Positions 63,094 through 64,000 of a stretch of DNA of 64,000 bases are shown one piece after another. Origin of the DNA: Collimonas fungivorans (GTDB lineage Bacteria; Pseudomonadota; Gammaproteobacteria; Burkholderiales; Burkholderiaceae_D); contig NZ_CP013232.1 in assembly GCF_001584145.1 (NCBI RefSeq), positions 558,001 through 622,000 on the forward strand, given 5' to 3'. Position 1 is the stretch's first letter. Each line of letters starts with the position of its first letter. The notes beneath the pieces were generated by a model. It saw only the letters and a list, made by a program, of their open reading frames with translations, was not told the origin of the DNA and made no database searches. The position numbers and the translations under genes are program-made.

Positions 63094-63156
63094 CTTACCG
63101 TTTCAGACGACGATGTGAAGTCGGTATTGCGTTTAAACTTTTGCTTTCGATGCGAG

Positions 63157-64000
63157 ATGTCCATGCTAATCAACGATATGATCCTGACTCAAGAAAAGTT
63201 GTCTTTTCTCGCAGAACGTGAATCAAACGCACGAACTTACAATCGCGACATCGACAGGATTTTCGCTCGTGGAGCCCTCTCGAGGGTTTTCGATAGCGAA
63301 GGCCGTGAATATATCGATTGTCTTGCATGTGCCGGGGCGCTTCCGCTAGGACATAACCATCCTTCTGTGCAGAGCAAGGTTCGTGAGTTTCTGGAATCCG
63401 GGCAGCTGCAGCAGGCCTTGGACATCGCGACGCCGGCAAAGGTGACTTTTATTGAAGAGCTTTACCGGACGCTTCCTTCCGCATTCGCGAAAAACGCGAA
63501 ATTCCAATGTTGCGGTCCCTCCGGATCGGATGCTGTAGAAGCGGCAATCAAGCTGTTCAAGACCGCAACGGGAAGGCGTTCTGTATTGGCGTTCCAAGGG
63601 GCGTACCATGGCATGACGATGGGAGCGCTGGGCTTGATGGGAAATACGGAGCCCAAGGCCAAGGTTAGCGGCTTCATGTCAGAAATCCAGTTCCTTCCTT
63701 TTCCCTATTCCTTCCGTAGTCCTTTTGGCACCGACCCCGCTGAAACAGATCGGCTTTGCCTTGCATACATTGATAATCTTCTAAGCGATCCGGAAAGCGG
63801 AATCACGAAGCCAGCACTCATTATTGTCGAAGCGATCCAGGGTGAGGGCGGCTGCATACCGGCCAGCGCACGATGGCTCAAAGGGTTGCGGGAAATCACC
63901 GAATACCACGACATTCCTCTGGTCCTTGACGAGATTCAGTGTGGTTTTGGGCGATCGGGTGATATGTTTGCCTTTGAATATGCAGATATCGTTCCGGATG
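63157..64000 (+). CDS. Class III (diaminobutyrate-type) aminotransferase, 3' end outside window
   Basis: 281 codons visible, open to the right edge. Start at 63157 or the next Met at 63163 or 63178. Matches diaminobutyrate--2-oxoglutarate aminotransferases: FDSEGREYIDCLACAGALPL followed by GHNHPSV, CGPSGSDAVEAAIKLFKTAT, the PLP-stacking GAYHGMTMGALGLMGN and IVEAIQGEGGC, then LVLDEIQCGFGRSGDMFAFE. The PLP lysine lies beyond the edge. Diaminobutyrate made from aspartate semialdehyde could be a building block of the peptide. No A domain in the window clearly reads as Dab, so the upstream part of NRPS1 may use it (inference). Confidence 0.88.
   Translation, partial: MSMLINDMILTQEKLSFLAERESNARTYNRDIDRIFARGALSRVFDSEGREYIDCLACAGALPLGHNHPSVQSKVREFLESGQLQQALDIATPAKVTFIEELYRTLPSAFAKNAKFQCCGPSGSDAVEAAIKLFKTATGRRSVLAFQGAYHGMTMGALGLMGNTEPKAKVSGFMSEIQFLPFPYSFRSPFGTDPAETDRLCLAYIDNLLSDPESGITKPALIIVEAIQGEGGCIPASARWLKGLREITEYHDIPLVLDEIQCGFGRSGDMFAFEYADIVPD

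Overview
The window is dominated by a giant, unusually repetitive non-ribosomal peptide synthetase (NRPS) locus from a Gram-negative bacterium, most likely a beta-proteobacterium of the Burkholderiales. This placement is inferred from the gene style: dual condensation/epimerisation domains, TubC-type docking domains, LysR and OYE genes, and IS1380, IS21, IS110, IS3 and IS6 remnants. Species cannot be fixed from sequence alone. No rRNA, tRNA, CRISPR array or replication origin was seen.

1-33.9 kb: three collinear NRPS genes on the plus strand with tailoring genes between the first and second. NRPS1 enters from the left edge and ends with an Asp-type module. It is followed by a small membrane protein, a SyrP-like aspartyl hydroxylase, an MbtH-like protein and a glycosyltransferase. 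NRPS2 has five modules and NRPS3 has two modules plus a thioesterase. At least ten adenylation domains are present, one of them cut by the edge. My reading of the specificity codes is: edge module unknown, X, Asp (probably beta-hydroxylated), Pro-like imino acid, Gly, Pro-like imino acid, X, Thr (D-configured after dual C/E), Gln-like (D), and a beta-amino-acid-like residue released by the thioesterase. NRPS1 and the first half of NRPS2 contain many one-base deletions, mostly in short homopolymers. The same sequence is intact in other copies within the window, so these look like consensus errors in an assembled repeat rather than gene death.

34.5-41.2 kb: a NodU/TobZ-type carbamoyltransferase, remnants of an acyl-CoA ligase and possibly a phosphopantetheinyl transferase, a small ParB/SerK-fold protein, IS3 pieces, and two tandem AT-rich cupin genes followed by an IS1380 remnant.

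42.2-55.4 kb: unrelated metabolism. There is a SnoaL-like lipoprotein, an old yellow enzyme and a LysR regulator, then a DauR/YheO-type regulator, scars of pntB and indolepyruvate oxidoreductase, an IS21 remnant, and a catabolic run (branched-chain amino acid binding protein, two RidA proteins, SDR, PhzF, 2-keto-4-pentenoate hydratase family, class IV aminotransferase). Several of these are frameshifted.

56.2-64 kb: a second set of peptide-biosynthesis genes among IS debris. It holds a PhyH-family oxygenase, an ornithine N-hydroxylase directly followed by a PaiB/KtzT-type protein (the gene pair that makes piperazic acid), a second MbtH gene, a decayed second glycosyltransferase, and a class III (diaminobutyrate-type) aminotransferase cut by the right edge. 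Together the window suggests a glycosylated and perhaps carbamoylated peptide containing beta-hydroxy-Asp and piperazate. I cannot match it to a known compound.
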